Source: Cupriavidus taiwanensis (GTDB taxonomy: Bacteria > Pseudomonadota > Gammaproteobacteria > Burkholderiales > Burkholderiaceae). Taken from it: a DNA stretch of 64,000 nucleotides. Location of the stretch: positions 2,205,274-2,269,273 of the forward strand of contig NZ_LT976853.1 in assembly GCF_900249755.1 (NCBI RefSeq). The letters are read 5' to 3'. Made by a program: the position numbers and the translations under genes. This document shows, piece by piece, positions 8,448 through 16,379 of this stretch. Under the pieces are notes generated by a model. It was not told where the DNA came from, did no database searches, and was given only the letters and a program-made list of their open reading frames with translations. The number at the start of each line of letters is the position of its first letter. Within the stretch, counting starts at the first letter, position 1.

Positions 8448-8638
8448 GGAATGTTCCTTGTGGCAGCGTGGTGTCGCTGCGGATGGTGTTGCGAGGTTAA
8501 GCGGACGGTGTGCATGACGGCCGCGGATGGCGGCTGTCATCAAAGCGCAATATTTTACAGGGTTACCGGGACATTGCCCGCGTATTTGGCACAAACGAGA
8601 CGGGCAGGCACGGCGGATCGCCGCCCCGCTTGACTTCG

Positions 8639-10030
8639 TCAGGTGTCGTTGTCGAAGAAGGCCGGGCCGCCGCTGAAGTTGTCGAACTTCGTGAACTGGC
8701 CGAGGAAGGTCAGCCGCACCGTGCCGATCGGGCCGTTACGCTGCTTGCCGATGATGATTTCCGCGGTGCCCTTGTCCTGCGAGTCGGCGTTATAGACTTC
8801 GTCGCGGTAGATGAACAGGATCACGTCGGCATCCTGTTCGATGGCGCCGGATTCGCGCAGGTCTGACATCACCGGGCGCTTGTTGGGACGCTGTTCCAGG
8901 CTTCGGTTCAGCTGCGACAGCGCGATCACCGGGCAATTCAGTTCCTTCGCCAGGCCCTTGAGGGAACGGGAGATTTCTGAAATTTCCGTGGCGCGGTTCT
9001 CGCCGCCGCCGGAGCCCGACATCAGCTGCAGGTAATCGATGATGATCAGGCCAAGCTGCCCGCACTGGCGCGCCAGGCGCCGCGAACGGGCGCGCAGCTC
9101 CATCGGGTTCAGCGCCGGCGTTTCGTCGATAAACAGCTGGGTGTCGTTCATGCGCTGAATCGCATGCGTCAGCCGCGGCCAGTCCTCGTCGAGCAGGCGC
9201 CCGGTACGCAGCCGGTGCTGGTCGAGGCGGCCAACCGAGCCCAGCATACGCATGGCCAGCTGCGTGCCCGCCATTTCCATCGAGAACACGGCGACCGGCA
9301 AGCCCTGCTCCACCGCCACGTGCTCGCCGATATTCAGCGAGAACGCGGTCTTGCCCATCGACGGGCGGCCGGCGACGATGACCAGGTCGCCCGGCTGCAT
9401 GCCGCTGGTCATCTTGTCCAGGTCGATGAAGCCGGTCGGCACGCCGGTGACATCGGTGGTCGAATCGCGGTGATACAGCTCGTCGATGCGCTCCACCACC
9501 TGCGTCAGCAGCGGCTGGATTTCCTGGAAGCCCTTCTGACCGCGCGAGCCCTCTTCGGCAATCGCAAAGACCTTGGATTCGGCTTCATCAAGCAGCTCGC
9601 GCACCTCGCGCCCCTTGGGCGCGAAGGCGGCCGAGGCGATATCGTCGGCCACCGTGACCAGCTTGCGCAGCACCGAGCGCTCGCGCACGATTTCCGCGTA
9701 GCGGCGGATATTGGCCGCGCTGGGGGTGTTCTGCGCCAGCGAGTTCAGGTACGCCAGCCCGCCCACCTCTTCGGCCTTGCCGGCCACCTGCAGCATCTCG
9801 TAGACCGTGATCACGTCGGCCGGCTTGGTCGCCGAGATCAGCCGGGCGATGCTCTGGAAGATCATCCGGTGGTCGAAACGGTAGAAATCCGCCTCGGAAA
9901 GAAAATCCGCGATGCGGTCCCAGGCGGCATTGTCCAACAGCAGGCCACCCAGCACCGATTGCTCGGCTTCGATGGAGTGCGGCGGGACCTTGAGGTTATC
10001 GAGTTGGGGGTCGGCGACGGGCGCGTTCAT
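8639..10030 (-). CDS. dnaB: Replicative DNA helicase DnaB
   Basis: 463 residues, the usual length of the hexameric 5'-3' helicase that unwinds the replication fork. It has the N-terminal DnaB domain (SIEAEQSVLGGLLLDN), then the RecA-like ATPase with Walker A in VAGRPSMGKTAF, LIIIDYLQLM (Walker B/H3 region) and ALSQLNRSLEQRPNKRPVMSDLRESGAIEQDAD (split by the DnaB L1/L2 loops). No intein interrupts it. It lies downstream of rplI but is separated by the terminator at 10109, so it likely has its own promoter in 10031-10105. Confidence 0.97.
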   Translation of the reverse strand: MNAPVADPQLDNLKVPPHSIEAEQSVLGGLLLDNAAWDRIADFLSEADFYRFDHRMIFQSIARLISATKPADVITVYEMLQVAGKAEEVGGLAYLNSLAQNTPSAANIRRYAEIVRERSVLRKLVTVADDIASAAFAPKGREVRELLDEAESKVFAIAEEGSRGQKGFQEIQPLLTQVVERIDELYHRDSTTDVTGVPTGFIDLDKMTSGMQPGDLVIVAGRPSMGKTAFSLNIGEHVAVEQGLPVAVFSMEMAGTQLAMRMLGSVGRLDQHRLRTGRLLDEDWPRLTHAIQRMNDTQLFIDETPALNPMELRARSRRLARQCGQLGLIIIDYLQLMSGSGGGENRATEISEISRSLKGLAKELNCPVIALSQLNRSLEQRPNKRPVMSDLRESGAIEQDADVILFIYRDEVYNADSQDKGTAEIIIGKQRNGPIGTVRLTFLGQFTKFDNFSGGPAFFDNDT

Positions 10031-10107
10031 GGGGAGGGATTATAACGGCGGGCGGACACACTTCGCCGGACATTTGGCGACTGCGCCGTCAAGGGCAGGC
10101 GGGCAAC

Positions 10108-10139
10108 AAAAAAGGCAGGAGCCAAAGCTCCTGCCTTTT
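10108..10139 (-). terminator. Terminator of the rpsF-rplI operon
   Basis: AAAAGGCAGGAGC / GCTCCTGCCTTTT with a 4-base loop. The A run at 10108-10113 becomes a U tract on minus-strand RNA. It lies 57 bases past the rplI stop, and the symmetrical T run also allows plus-strand termination. Confidence 0.85.
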
Positions 10140-10195
10140 CTGCAATGCTTGCGGGGCTCCGGCCGGCGCGCTGCGCCGGCCGGGGCGGCGCGTCG

Positions 10196-10648
10196 TCAGA
10201 CGCTCTCGCCCACCACCGACACGGTCACGTCGACCACGACGTCCGTGTGCAGCGCAACGCTGACCGGGTGGTCGCCCACCGTCTTCAGCGGGCCGTTCGG
10301 CATGCGAACCTGGGCCTTCTCCAGCTTGTAGCCTTGGCCAGCCAGGGCTTCAGCGATATCGGCGTTGGTCACCGAACCGAACAGGCGGCCGTCGACACCC
10401 GACTTCTGGGCGATCTGGACGGTCAGGCCGTTCAGCTTCTCGCCTTCGGCTTGCGCGGCGGCCAGCTTCTCGGCAGCGGCCTTTTCCAGCTCGGCGCGCT
10501 TGACTTCGAATTCGGCGATCGCGGATTGCGTGGCGCGGCGGGCCTTCTTGCCCGGGATCAGGAAGTTACGGGCGTAACCGTCCTTCACCTTGACGATGTC
10601 ACCCAGGTTGCCCAGGTTGACGACTTTTTCCAGCAGAATGATTTGCAT
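10196..10648 (-). CDS. rplI: 50S ribosomal protein L9
   Basis: 150 residues, binds 23S rRNA near the L1 stalk. It has the N-terminal L9 domain ([35 protein letters not shown]), a long charged connecting helix and a C-terminal domain ([16 protein letters not shown]). It is the last gene of rpsF-priB-rpsR-rplI, 32 bases after rpsR, with an AAGGAGAG ribosome-binding site. Confidence 0.98.
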   Translation of the reverse strand: MQIILLEKVVNLGNLGDIVKVKDGYARNFLIPGKKARRATQSAIAEFEVKRAELEKAAAEKLAAAQAEGEKLNGLTVQIAQKSGVDGRLFGSVTNADIAEALAGQGYKLEKAQVRMPNGPLKTVGDHPVSVALHTDVVVDVTVSVVGESV

Positions 10649-10680
10649 CGTGTTCTCTCCTTGACGGACCTAGGGCCTGA

Positions 10681-10959
10681 TCAGTTCTTGTGCAGGTCGG
10701 TGTACGGCATCAGCGCCAGAAAACGCGCGCGCTTGATGGCCGTATCGAGCTGACGCTGATAGTGGGCCTTGGTACCGGTCAGGCGGGCCGGCGTGATCTT
10801 GCCGTTGTCGCCGATGAAGTCCTTCAGGGTGTCCAGATCCTTGTAGTCGATCTGTTCGACGCCAGCCACGGTGAAGCGGCAGAAGCGCTTGCGCTTGAAC
10901 AGCGGGTTCTGTTGCTGGAAGCGCTTCTTGTTCTTGTTGTCACGTTTGACGAATGCCAT
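10681..10959 (-). CDS. rpsR: 30S ribosomal protein S18
   Basis: 92 residues. The S18 core is clear ([55 protein letters not shown], split around residue 55). A basic, Asn/Lys/Gln-rich N-terminal tail of about 20 residues is longer than in E. coli S18 (75 residues), as is common in betaproteobacteria. It partners with S6 on the small-subunit platform; its start is 3 bases after the priB stop. Confidence 0.97.
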
Positions 10960-10962
10960 GAT

Positions 10963-11262
10963 TCAATCCTTTTCGAATGCTTTACATCCAGTGATGTGAA
11001 AGACGAGAGCCTTGCTGTTGCGGTGCTTGCGGGCCAGGAATCCTTCGCAGTCGAGCAGCGTGCCGAGCGGCAGCCGCTCCAGACGCTGGCCAACCTGGCC
11101 GATCCCCATCGCAGCGATTGCAAACTCGACCTGTCGCGGCGTCTGCGCCTCGACGGCCTCGCCGCTGTACTGCAGGATGCAGTTCACGACGGGGACCCCG
11201 GCCGGGGTATAGCGCAGGGCATCGCGTTCCGCCAGGGTGGCGGCAAGCCGAAGCTGGTTCAA
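10963..11262 (-). CDS. priB: Primosomal replication protein N (PriB)
   Basis: 99-residue single-strand DNA-binding OB-fold protein that helps PriA reload DnaB at stalled forks. Family features are NQLRLAATLAERDALRYTPAGVPV at the N-terminus and GQRLERLPLGTLLDCEGFLARK near the middle. A TTG start at 11262 is chosen: it has AAGAGG 7 bases upstream and matches the family N-terminus. The next upstream TTG (11286) adds 8 residues and has no ribosome-binding site. Its place between rpsF and rpsR is the conserved arrangement. Confidence 0.9.
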   Translation of the reverse strand: MNQLRLAATLAERDALRYTPAGVPVVNCILQYSGEAVEAQTPRQVEFAIAAMGIGQVGQRLERLPLGTLLDCEGFLARKHRNSKALVFHITGCKAFEKD

Positions 11263-11351
11263 CGCGGGGCCTCTTGCTGGTTGCAATCGTTGCGGTTTCC
11301 GCCCGTGCCCTGGCCGACGCTGTCAGCCACGGCGCGCACCGCAGTCCGCAC

Positions 11352-11726
11352 TCAGGCGGCCTGGCCTTCGGTGGTCGTTTGCGCGGCCTTGCGGGCTTCT
11401 TCGCGCTGCACTTCCTTCATCATCGGCGAAGGTGCGGTCTCGGCCTTCTTGGTCTGCACGATCAGGTGGCGCAGGACGGCGTCGTTGAACTTGAACGCGT
11501 GTTCCAGTTCAGCCAGCGTTTCCTTGCCGCATTCGATGTTGAGGCAAACGTAGTGAGCCTTGGCCAGCTTCTGGATCATGTAAGCCATCTGGCGACGGCC
11601 CCAGTCTTCCACGCGGTGAACGTTGCCGTTCTGCGAGGTCACGAGCTGCTTGTAGCGCTCGATCATGGCCGGCACTTGTTCGCTCTGGTCCGGGTGGACG
11701 ATGAAGACGATTTCGTAATGACGCAT
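11352..11726 (-). CDS. rpsF: 30S ribosomal protein S6
   Basis: 124 residues starting [19 protein letters not shown], the S6 signature. The RNA- and S18-binding surface includes [20 protein letters not shown]. The C-terminus is an Ala/Thr/Glu-rich tail. The start at 11726 has AAAAGGAGC upstream. It is the first gene of the operon, with a promoter at 11795-11824. Confidence 0.98.
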   Translation of the reverse strand: MRHYEIVFIVHPDQSEQVPAMIERYKQLVTSQNGNVHRVEDWGRRQMAYMIQKLAKAHYVCLNIECGKETLAELEHAFKFNDAVLRHLIVQTKKAETAPSPMMKEVQREEARKAAQTTTEGQAA

Positions 11727-11794
11727 TGACGCTCCTTTTGGGATTAGCCACCCGGGCGTCACGAGTCCGGTGTGGCAAGGTTGAATAGCCTTAG

Positions 11795-11824
11795 ATTATA
11801 GCCCGCACCACGGCAACAGCGCAA
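11795..11824 (-). promoter_or_regulatory. Promoter of the rpsF operon
   Basis: On the minus strand TTGCGC (11819-11824), an 18-base spacer and a perfect TATAAT (11795-11800). It lies about 70 bases upstream of the rpsF start, with no competing gene. Confidence 0.7.
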
Positions 11825-11845
11825 GGCACTGATTTCACGGGCAAA

Positions 11846-12838
11846 TCAGGCGCTGGCAAACACCGCCTGCAGCCGGCCGGGATCGCGCGCCAGCCCGGCA
11901 TCCGCCGCCAGCGCCACGGCCAGCAGCACGCGCGCCTTATAGGGATTGAGGTCCGCCGCCGACACGAAGACCCCGTCGGCAGGACTGGCTTGCGGCGGGA
12001 TCGCCACATGCCCGGCGCCGGTGCGCGAACTGCGCACCACCGCGACCCCGGCCGCCGCGGCGTCGGCCAGGGCCGCTGCCAGCACCTCATGGACCGAGCC
12101 ATTGCCGGAGGCGGCCACGACCAGCCCGGCGACGCCGGCCCGCACCAGCGCGTCCACCGCCACCCGGCCGGGCTGGGCGTAGCTGGCGACGATCTCCACC
12201 ACCGGCCAGGCCGCCGGCATCGGGCCGATGGTCCACGCGGCGCGGGGGGACCGGGTAAAGCGCACGTAGTCGTCCTGGACGAAACCCAGCGGCCCGCACG
12301 GCGAGACAAAGGCATCGACCGCCGACGTATGCGCCTTGGCCACATCCCTTGCTGCATGGATCTGCTGGTTCAATACGACCAGCACGCCCTTGCCGCGCGC
12401 ATCCGGATGGGCGGCGACGCGCACCGCGTCCAGCAGGTTCAGCGGCCCGTCCGCCGACAGCGACGTCGACGGCCGCATCGCCGCGGTCAGCACCACGGGC
12501 ACCGGGCACGACTGCGTCAGGTGCAGCGCCATCGCGGTTTCTTCCAGCGTGTCGGTGCCGTGCGTGATCACGATGCCCGCAACGCCGGGCTGCGCAGACC
12601 AGTACTCCACCCGCGCCGCCAGCGTCTGCCAGAGCGCGAAGGTCATGTCCTTGCTGTCGACCTGCGCCACCTGTTCGGCCTCGATCCGGGCCACCGTCTG
12701 CAGCGGCGGCACGGCGGCCAGCAAGGTCGCCACCGGCACGGTCGCCGCCTGGTAGCGAGCGCTGCTGGCGGCGCTGCCGGCCGCGCCGGCAATGGTGCCG
12801 CCGGTGGCCAATACGACGATGCGAGGCAATTGGGTCAT
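11846..12838 (-). CDS. L-asparaginase
   Basis: 330 residues, hydrolyses asparagine to aspartate and ammonia. Both catalytic threonine motifs are present: VLATGGTIAG near the N-terminus and ITHGTDTLEETA around residue 90; substrate-binding SKDMTF also fits. The start is put at 12838 (MTQLPRIVVLATGG). The frame extends to 12952 but those residues are not a credible signal peptide, so the enzyme is probably cytoplasmic despite type II-like motifs. It is a stand-alone gene, divergent from lexA across 269 bases. The affinity class (AnsA or AnsB) is not certain. Confidence 0.9.
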   Translation of the reverse strand: MTQLPRIVVLATGGTIAGAAGSAASSARYQAATVPVATLLAAVPPLQTVARIEAEQVAQVDSKDMTFALWQTLAARVEYWSAQPGVAGIVITHGTDTLEETAMALHLTQSCPVPVVLTAAMRPSTSLSADGPLNLLDAVRVAAHPDARGKGVLVVLNQQIHAARDVAKAHTSAVDAFVSPCGPLGFVQDDYVRFTRSPRAAWTIGPMPAAWPVVEIVASYAQPGRVAVDALVRAGVAGLVVAASGNGSVHEVLAAALADAAAAGVAVVRSSRTGAGHVAIPPQASPADGVFVSAADLNPYKARVLLAVALAADAGLARDPGRLQAVFASA

Positions 12839-12974
12839 GGGAGCGCGCAAGGATGTTGTTCTGAAAATGCAGCCGCGAGGAAACGCGATTGGATTGTAGC
12901 GGGCGCACGCGGCTTGCCGCAGCCGGGATCCGCCGCCCTGGCCGGTGTCCATGCGACACGCCTCAAAATTCTGC

Positions 12975-13027
12975 TTGCACTGACGCCGATACTGTATAAA
13001 ATCACAGCATACTGTTTAAACATACAG
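12975..13027 (+). promoter_or_regulatory. lexA promoter with two SOS (LexA) boxes
   Basis: Two perfect CTGT-N8-ACAG sites at 12992-13007 and 13012-13027, with centres 20 bases (two helical turns) apart on the same DNA face. A likely promoter is TTGCAC (12975-12980), 16 bases, TAAAAT (12997-13002), so box 1 covers the -10. Autorepression of lexA follows from the known mechanism. Confidence 0.93.
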
Positions 13028-13107
13028 TGCCCGGCCCGCCGGATACTGGATAACGGACGATAGCCTCCGTCATCCATGCCAGCGGCCCTGCACGGAACGG
13101 CGATCCC

Positions 13108-13761
13108 ATGGCGACCCTGACACCCCGGCAGCAGCAGATTTTCGATCTGATCCGCAACACGATCCGCCGCACCGGCTTTCCGCCCACTCGCGCCGAGATC
13201 GCAGCGGAGTTCGGCTTCTCCTCGCCCAATGCCGCCGAAGAACATCTGCGGGCGCTGGCGCGCAAGGGCGTGATCGAACTGACGCCGGGCGCGTCGCGCG
13301 GCATCCGCCTGAAGGTGTCGCGCAGCGATTCGGAACTGCCGGACCAGTTCTCGTTGCCGATGGCCGGCGTAATGCAGCTGACGCTGCCGCTGGTAGGCCG
13401 CGTGGCGGCAGGCAGCCCCATCCTGGCCGCCGAGCATATCGACCGCCAGTACCAGGTCGACGCCTCGGTCTTCGATGAACGTCCGGATTACCTGCTGCGC
13501 GTGCGCGGGCTGAGCATGCGCGACGCCGGCATCCTCGACGGCGACCTGCTCGCCGTGCGCCGCGCCAGCGAAGCCGCCAACGGCAAGATCGTGGTGGCAC
13601 GACTGGGCGACGACGTCACCGTCAAGCGCCTGCAGCGGCGCGGCGGCCATATCGAACTGATTGCCGAGAACCCGGACTTCACCAACATCATCGTCGAGCC
13701 CGGTGAAGAGTTCTCGCTGGAAGGCATCGCCGTCGGGCTGATCCGTTCTTCCGGCTTCTAG
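13108..13761 (+). CDS. lexA: LexA repressor
   Basis: 217-residue SOS repressor. The N-terminal winged helix ([28 protein letters not shown]) binds the boxes upstream. The C-terminal peptidase S24 domain has the cleavage site Ala101-Gly102 (GRVAAGSP), nucleophile Ser136 (RGLSMRD) and Lys173 (DVTVK), each exactly 17 residues later than in E. coli LexA because of an insertion in the linker (about residues 68-95). RecA-dependent self-cleavage is therefore intact. The double LexA box at 12992-13027 implies tight autoregulation. Confidence 0.98.
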   Translation: MATLTPRQQQIFDLIRNTIRRTGFPPTRAEIAAEFGFSSPNAAEEHLRALARKGVIELTPGASRGIRLKVSRSDSELPDQFSLPMAGVMQLTLPLVGRVAAGSPILAAEHIDRQYQVDASVFDERPDYLLRVRGLSMRDAGILDGDLLAVRRASEAANGKIVVARLGDDVTVKRLQRRGGHIELIAENPDFTNIIVEPGEEFSLEGIAVGLIRSSGF

Positions 13762-13875
13762 CCGGGCACCATCGCGGGGTTCATCCCGCGCGGGCCCACC
13801 CGCTTCCCTTGCTTTGCAGACGCCGCCCGGCTTGCCGGGTGTTGACCCCGCTTTGCCTAAAAAAGAGGTGCCACC

Positions 13876-14046
13876 ATGCCGCAAATCCACCACGTCGCCG
13901 CCCGTCGTCCGGTCAAGCCCGTGCCGTTTCGCCAGAGCAAGGGCGTACGCGTCTATCAGGGTACGCAGCGCCGCACCATGGTCGGCAGCATGGCGGCAAT
14001 CTGCCGCATGCTGGAACTGGAAACCACCGAAAAGCTGGCCGCCTGA
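13876..14046 (+). CDS. Small basic protein of unknown function
   Basis: 56 residues, ATG at 13876 with an AAAGAGG ribosome-binding site 8 bases upstream. The sequence opens MPQIHHVAARRPVKPVPFR and ends with a predicted helix (SMAAICRMLELETTEKLAA). The first 35 residues are rich in Arg, Lys and His, so nucleic-acid contact is possible but unproven. It lies 114 bases downstream of lexA on the same strand with no terminator visible between, so it may share the SOS-controlled transcript. I do not recognise the family. Codon use (strong G/C third positions) looks like a real gene. Confidence 0.6.
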   Translation: MPQIHHVAARRPVKPVPFRQSKGVRVYQGTQRRTMVGSMAAICRMLELETTEKLAA

Positions 14047-14087
14047 TATTCGCGGGCACCGTCCCGCGGCCGGGACTTCGCTGCCGC

Positions 14088-14465
14088 TCAGCTACGCGCG
14101 CACGCCTTGGCTTCGGCTTCCAGTTCCGTCGGCGTCAGCTGGGGAAACCAGGTATCGGTCTTGCGCAATTCCAGCGCCGTGCCGTCGGCCTGCGCCGTCA
14201 GAGAGATCAGGTAGGCGTACTGGTATTGCCCGTTTGCCGCGATCTGGCCGATGCGGATCTCGGTCTGGTTTTTCGCCGGCAGCTGGACCAGCGTAGCTTC
14301 ATCGCCGAGATTATTGCGCAGGCATTTCGCAACATCGGCCATCTTGGCCTGCGTCAGCAGGCGCATCGGCGGGCGTGCGCGGATATCCTTCTCGGAAGTA
14401 CCGGTGGCACACCCTGCCACCAGGGTTGCCATCGCTGCGCCAATCAGTGCCGTTCGAACCAACAT
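14088..14465 (-). CDS. Predicted lipoprotein, unknown function
   Basis: 125 residues with an N-terminal signal and lipobox (ATLVAGCATG, lipidated Cys19), so it should be membrane-anchored on the periplasmic side. The mature part contains one further Cys pair (Cys52 region KCLRNN and the C-terminal ACARS) and a predicted beta-rich middle (TEIRIGQIAANGQYQYAYLISL). The start at 14465 places the signal peptide; the frame to 14552 adds basic residues only. No domain is recognised. Its convergent neighbour is the 56-residue protein. Confidence 0.75.
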   Translation of the reverse strand: MLVRTALIGAAMATLVAGCATGTSEKDIRARPPMRLLTQAKMADVAKCLRNNLGDEATLVQLPAKNQTEIRIGQIAANGQYQYAYLISLTAQADGTALELRKTDTWFPQLTPTELEAEAKACARS

Positions 14466-14614
14466 ACCACCCCCGGGGAATGCAAAACGGCGCCCTTTGA
14501 CGTGCAGGTATTGTGGGCGCCGGGTGCGGATTTTAACCCGCGCAAGGGCCACGCGCCATCTCGACCTTTGCCATCAGCCAGCAACGGCGTTTGGCATGGC
14601 AAGGCGCTTACCAG

Positions 14615-14911
14615 TTACCAGCGCTTGCACTCGATCTTCTCTTCGAATTCCCCGTCGCGCTTCCACTCGCGCTCGATCAGGCAAGGGCCTTCGCGATATT
14701 TCTGCTTCTGCTCATAACCGCGCGGCCCGCCCTTGCACTTGCGCTCCTCTTTGTATTCACCATCGCGCTTTTGCTCGCGCTCGACCTCGCAGCCGCCGCT
14801 ACGGAACTTCTCCTTGTACTCGCCACGGCGATAATCGCGATCGTCGGCCTGCACCAGCGATGGCGTCATCAGACACAACAAGGAAACAGTAGCGGCGAGC
14901 GTCCGGAGCAT
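14615..14911 (-). CDS. Small secreted protein with four 18-residue Cys repeats
   Basis: 98 residues. The signal peptide is MLRTLAATVSLLCLMTPSLV with cleavage likely after QA. The mature part is a tandem array of four 18-residue units (about 26-43, 44-61, 62-79, 80-97), each with one Cys at the same place: Cys41, 59, 77 and 95, exactly 18 apart. Units 2 and 4 share ER-x-KRDGE-x-x-E; units 1 and 3 share Gly-x-Cys. It is highly charged (Arg, Lys, Glu) and would be exported to the oxidising periplasm, where the four Cys could pair. No family is recognised. The start at 14911 is preferred to the TTG at 14950. Confidence 0.7.
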   Translation of the reverse strand: MLRTLAATVSLLCLMTPSLVQADDRDYRRGEYKEKFRSGGCEVEREQKRDGEYKEERKCKGGPRGYEQKQKYREGPCLIEREWKRDGEFEEKIECKRW

Positions 14912-15098
14912 AGGGAAAATTCGGGAAGCAGAATGCGGCGAGCATAGCAACCGGGGTCGCCGGCCGCTGCATCAAAGCGTTACGCAGTAGCCGGGCGGAT
15001 TGCGTATGCGCGCATGGTGGCGAAGGTCTATGACCGCCGGAGGGAGCGGTAGTGAAGGCGACCCGCCGTGCCCCAAACCCTGACCGGGTCCGGAAAGC

Positions 15099-15126
15099 AA
15101 AACGGCGCCTGAATCAGGCGCCGTTT
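15099..15126 (-). terminator. Terminator downstream of tRNA-His
   Basis: AAAACGGCGCCTGA / TCAGGCGCCGTTTT, a perfect inverted repeat with T runs in both directions. It lies 13 bases past the tRNA 3' end on the minus strand. Confidence 0.8.
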
Positions 15127-15138
15127 TGCGTGGAATCT

Positions 15139-15215
15139 TGGGGTGGCTGATGGGACTCGAACCCACGACGACAGGAATCACAATCCTGGACTCTACCAAC
15201 TGAGCTACAGCCACC
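15139..15215 (-). tRNA. tRNA-His (anticodon GTG)
   Basis: 77 nt including an encoded CCA. The minus strand starts GGTGGCTGTAGCTCAG and has a GTTCGAGTCCC T-arm. The anticodon loop holds GTG within the CAGGA/TCCTG stem. The 5' end carries the extra G(-1) opposite C73 that marks tRNA-His in bacteria. A TATAAT at 15256-15261 (minus strand) is a likely -10 box, and a terminator follows at 15099. Confidence 0.98.
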
Positions 15216-15313
15216 GTAGAGGTCATCAGCGAAGCGCTGATCGACGAAAAACAAGATTATACAAACAGATTTCCGAGATGGCTAGTATCCCGCACAAAAA
15301 ATTTTGGTCATCG

Positions 15314-15592
15314 CTAGGACCGGGGCGGGCTCCACTTGGCCTCGAGCAGCACCGCCTGCTTGATCGCTGCGATGGTTTCGGCTTCGGTATCGAACTGGCC
15401 CAGCAGCCGGCGCGACTTGCCGTTCAGCACCGCCTCCTGCAACGCCTTGCCTGCAGCTTCCGAGGTGCCGGGGTGCCAGCAGTAGCGCGCCGTCCATTTG
15501 CCATCCTGGAGTTGCTCGGCCACCCAGATCACCCTGAAGTCTTCATAGACCACGCCGAAAGGCGCTTCTTTTTCCACGTTGTCTTTGCCCAT
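15314..15592 (-). CDS. Conserved-looking small soluble protein, unknown function
   Basis: 92 residues, no signal peptide or membrane segment. It has an ordinary globular composition with three Trp (RVIWVAEQ, GKWTARYCWHPG, AKWSPPRS) and a predicted helix pair at the C-terminus (TEAETIAAIKQAVLLEAKW). The start has an excellent GGGAGG ribosome-binding site 7 bases upstream. It lies upstream of the tRNA-His gene on the same strand with an independent-looking unit. I do not recognise a family; coding bias supports a real gene. Confidence 0.7.
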   Translation of the reverse strand: MGKDNVEKEAPFGVVYEDFRVIWVAEQLQDGKWTARYCWHPGTSEAAGKALQEAVLNGKSRRLLGQFDTEAETIAAIKQAVLLEAKWSPPRS

Positions 15593-15943
15593 GCTGCCTC
15601 CCCTGCCGGCACGGTCCGCATACCGCGCCTGATCTCGCCTGGGGAGCGTGTGGAAATCGTATCACGGGTCCTGGATGACTTCCGGCCACGCCCGCCTGCC
15701 GAATATGCCTCGCACAGCCCCTACCTCTGCAGGGTTCATGCGGTACGTGCCCGAAGCGATACTCCAGTCAGAGGGACATTGACCCCCCTCGACCTTCCCG
15801 TCAGGTGGCCCGCCCCAATGGGCCGCCTGCCTCTTTTTCCCTTCCTCTGGGCATTCGACGTTTCCATGCCGCACCATGCCTGCAATGGAACCTCTGGACC
15901 CCGCGCGAGCCCAACCGACGTGATCGAACGTCGGGAACAGACC
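15593..15943. other. Intergenic region, no gene seen
   Basis: 351 bases between two divergent small genes. Open frames here are Arg/Pro/Ser-rich and lack start signals. It presumably holds the promoters of both neighbours, but I see no convincing -10/-35 pair. Confidence 0.5.
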
Positions 15944-16099
15944 ATGCAGAACAAGTGTAGATGGAGGACGGGGGTTCTTGCGGCAGTGGCACTGGCGGCC
16001 TTGCTTGGCGGATGCGCTGCAGGCGGCGGTGCCGACGGCAGGGAATCGAGCATCACGACTTACGGCACGCTGGACATCGGCGTCAGCCATACGCGATAG
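15944..16099 (+). CDS. Tiny predicted lipoprotein with porin-like C-terminal motif
   Basis: 51 residues. A typical lipoprotein signal (Arg-rich n-region, LAAVALAALLGGC lipobox, Cys24) is followed by a Gly-rich linker. The last 15 residues, SITTYGTLDIGVSHT, closely resemble the first beta-strand of betaproteobacterial trimeric porins (usual form SVTLYGxxDAGV). The stop codon follows directly and no porin body follows in any frame, so this is either a genuine mini-lipoprotein or a relic. Similar tiny lipoproteins ending in this motif occur, as far as I recall, in Ralstonia and Burkholderia. The function is unknown. Confidence 0.55.
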   Translation: MQNKCRWRTGVLAAVALAALLGGCAAGGGADGRESSITTYGTLDIGVSHTR

Positions 16100-16206
16100 C
16101 CGCCGCACTGCTTGTCCCGCGGAATCCAATTTTCGCGTGACCGATGGAACGCTTGGCCGCAAGGCTGGTCAAACCCGTTCATCCAGGTGGTGCCAGGCGA
16201 GCGCGC

Positions 16207-16234
16207 AAAAAAAGAGTCCGCAGCGCGGACTCTT
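16207..16234 (-). terminator. Intrinsic terminator (minus strand)
   Basis: AAGAGTCCGC / GCGGACTCTT with a 3-base loop. The run of seven A at 16207-16213 gives a U7 tract on minus-strand RNA. Plus-strand RNA lacks a clean U tract here. Confidence 0.75.
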
Positions 16235-16353
16235 AAATTTAGCGATCTCAAATGCCCTGAAGGCCGTTGCACTGTAACTGCCGGCCGGGGAATGCACCAT
16301 TCGGGTAAACGAAGATCGAAGCGCGCAATGCTGGCAGCAGCAGCGTGCCGACG

Positions 16354-16379
16354 AAAAAAAAGCCCGCCGGAGCGGGCTA
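16354..16379 (-). terminator. Intrinsic terminator downstream of dusA
   Basis: AGCCCGCC-GGA-GCGGGCT hairpin. Eight A at 16354-16361 make a U8 tract in minus-strand RNA. It lies about 210 bases past the dusA stop. Confidence 0.8.

Noticed and set aside
12838-12952. N-terminal extension of the asparaginase as a signal peptide
   Set aside because: The 38 extra residues contain Arg and Pro throughout the would-be hydrophobic stretch and end with no signal-peptidase site.
16060-16272. Minus-strand open frame overlapping the mini-lipoprotein and a terminator
   Set aside because: It runs through the hairpin at 16207-16234, lacks a start signal and is antisense to a better-supported small gene.
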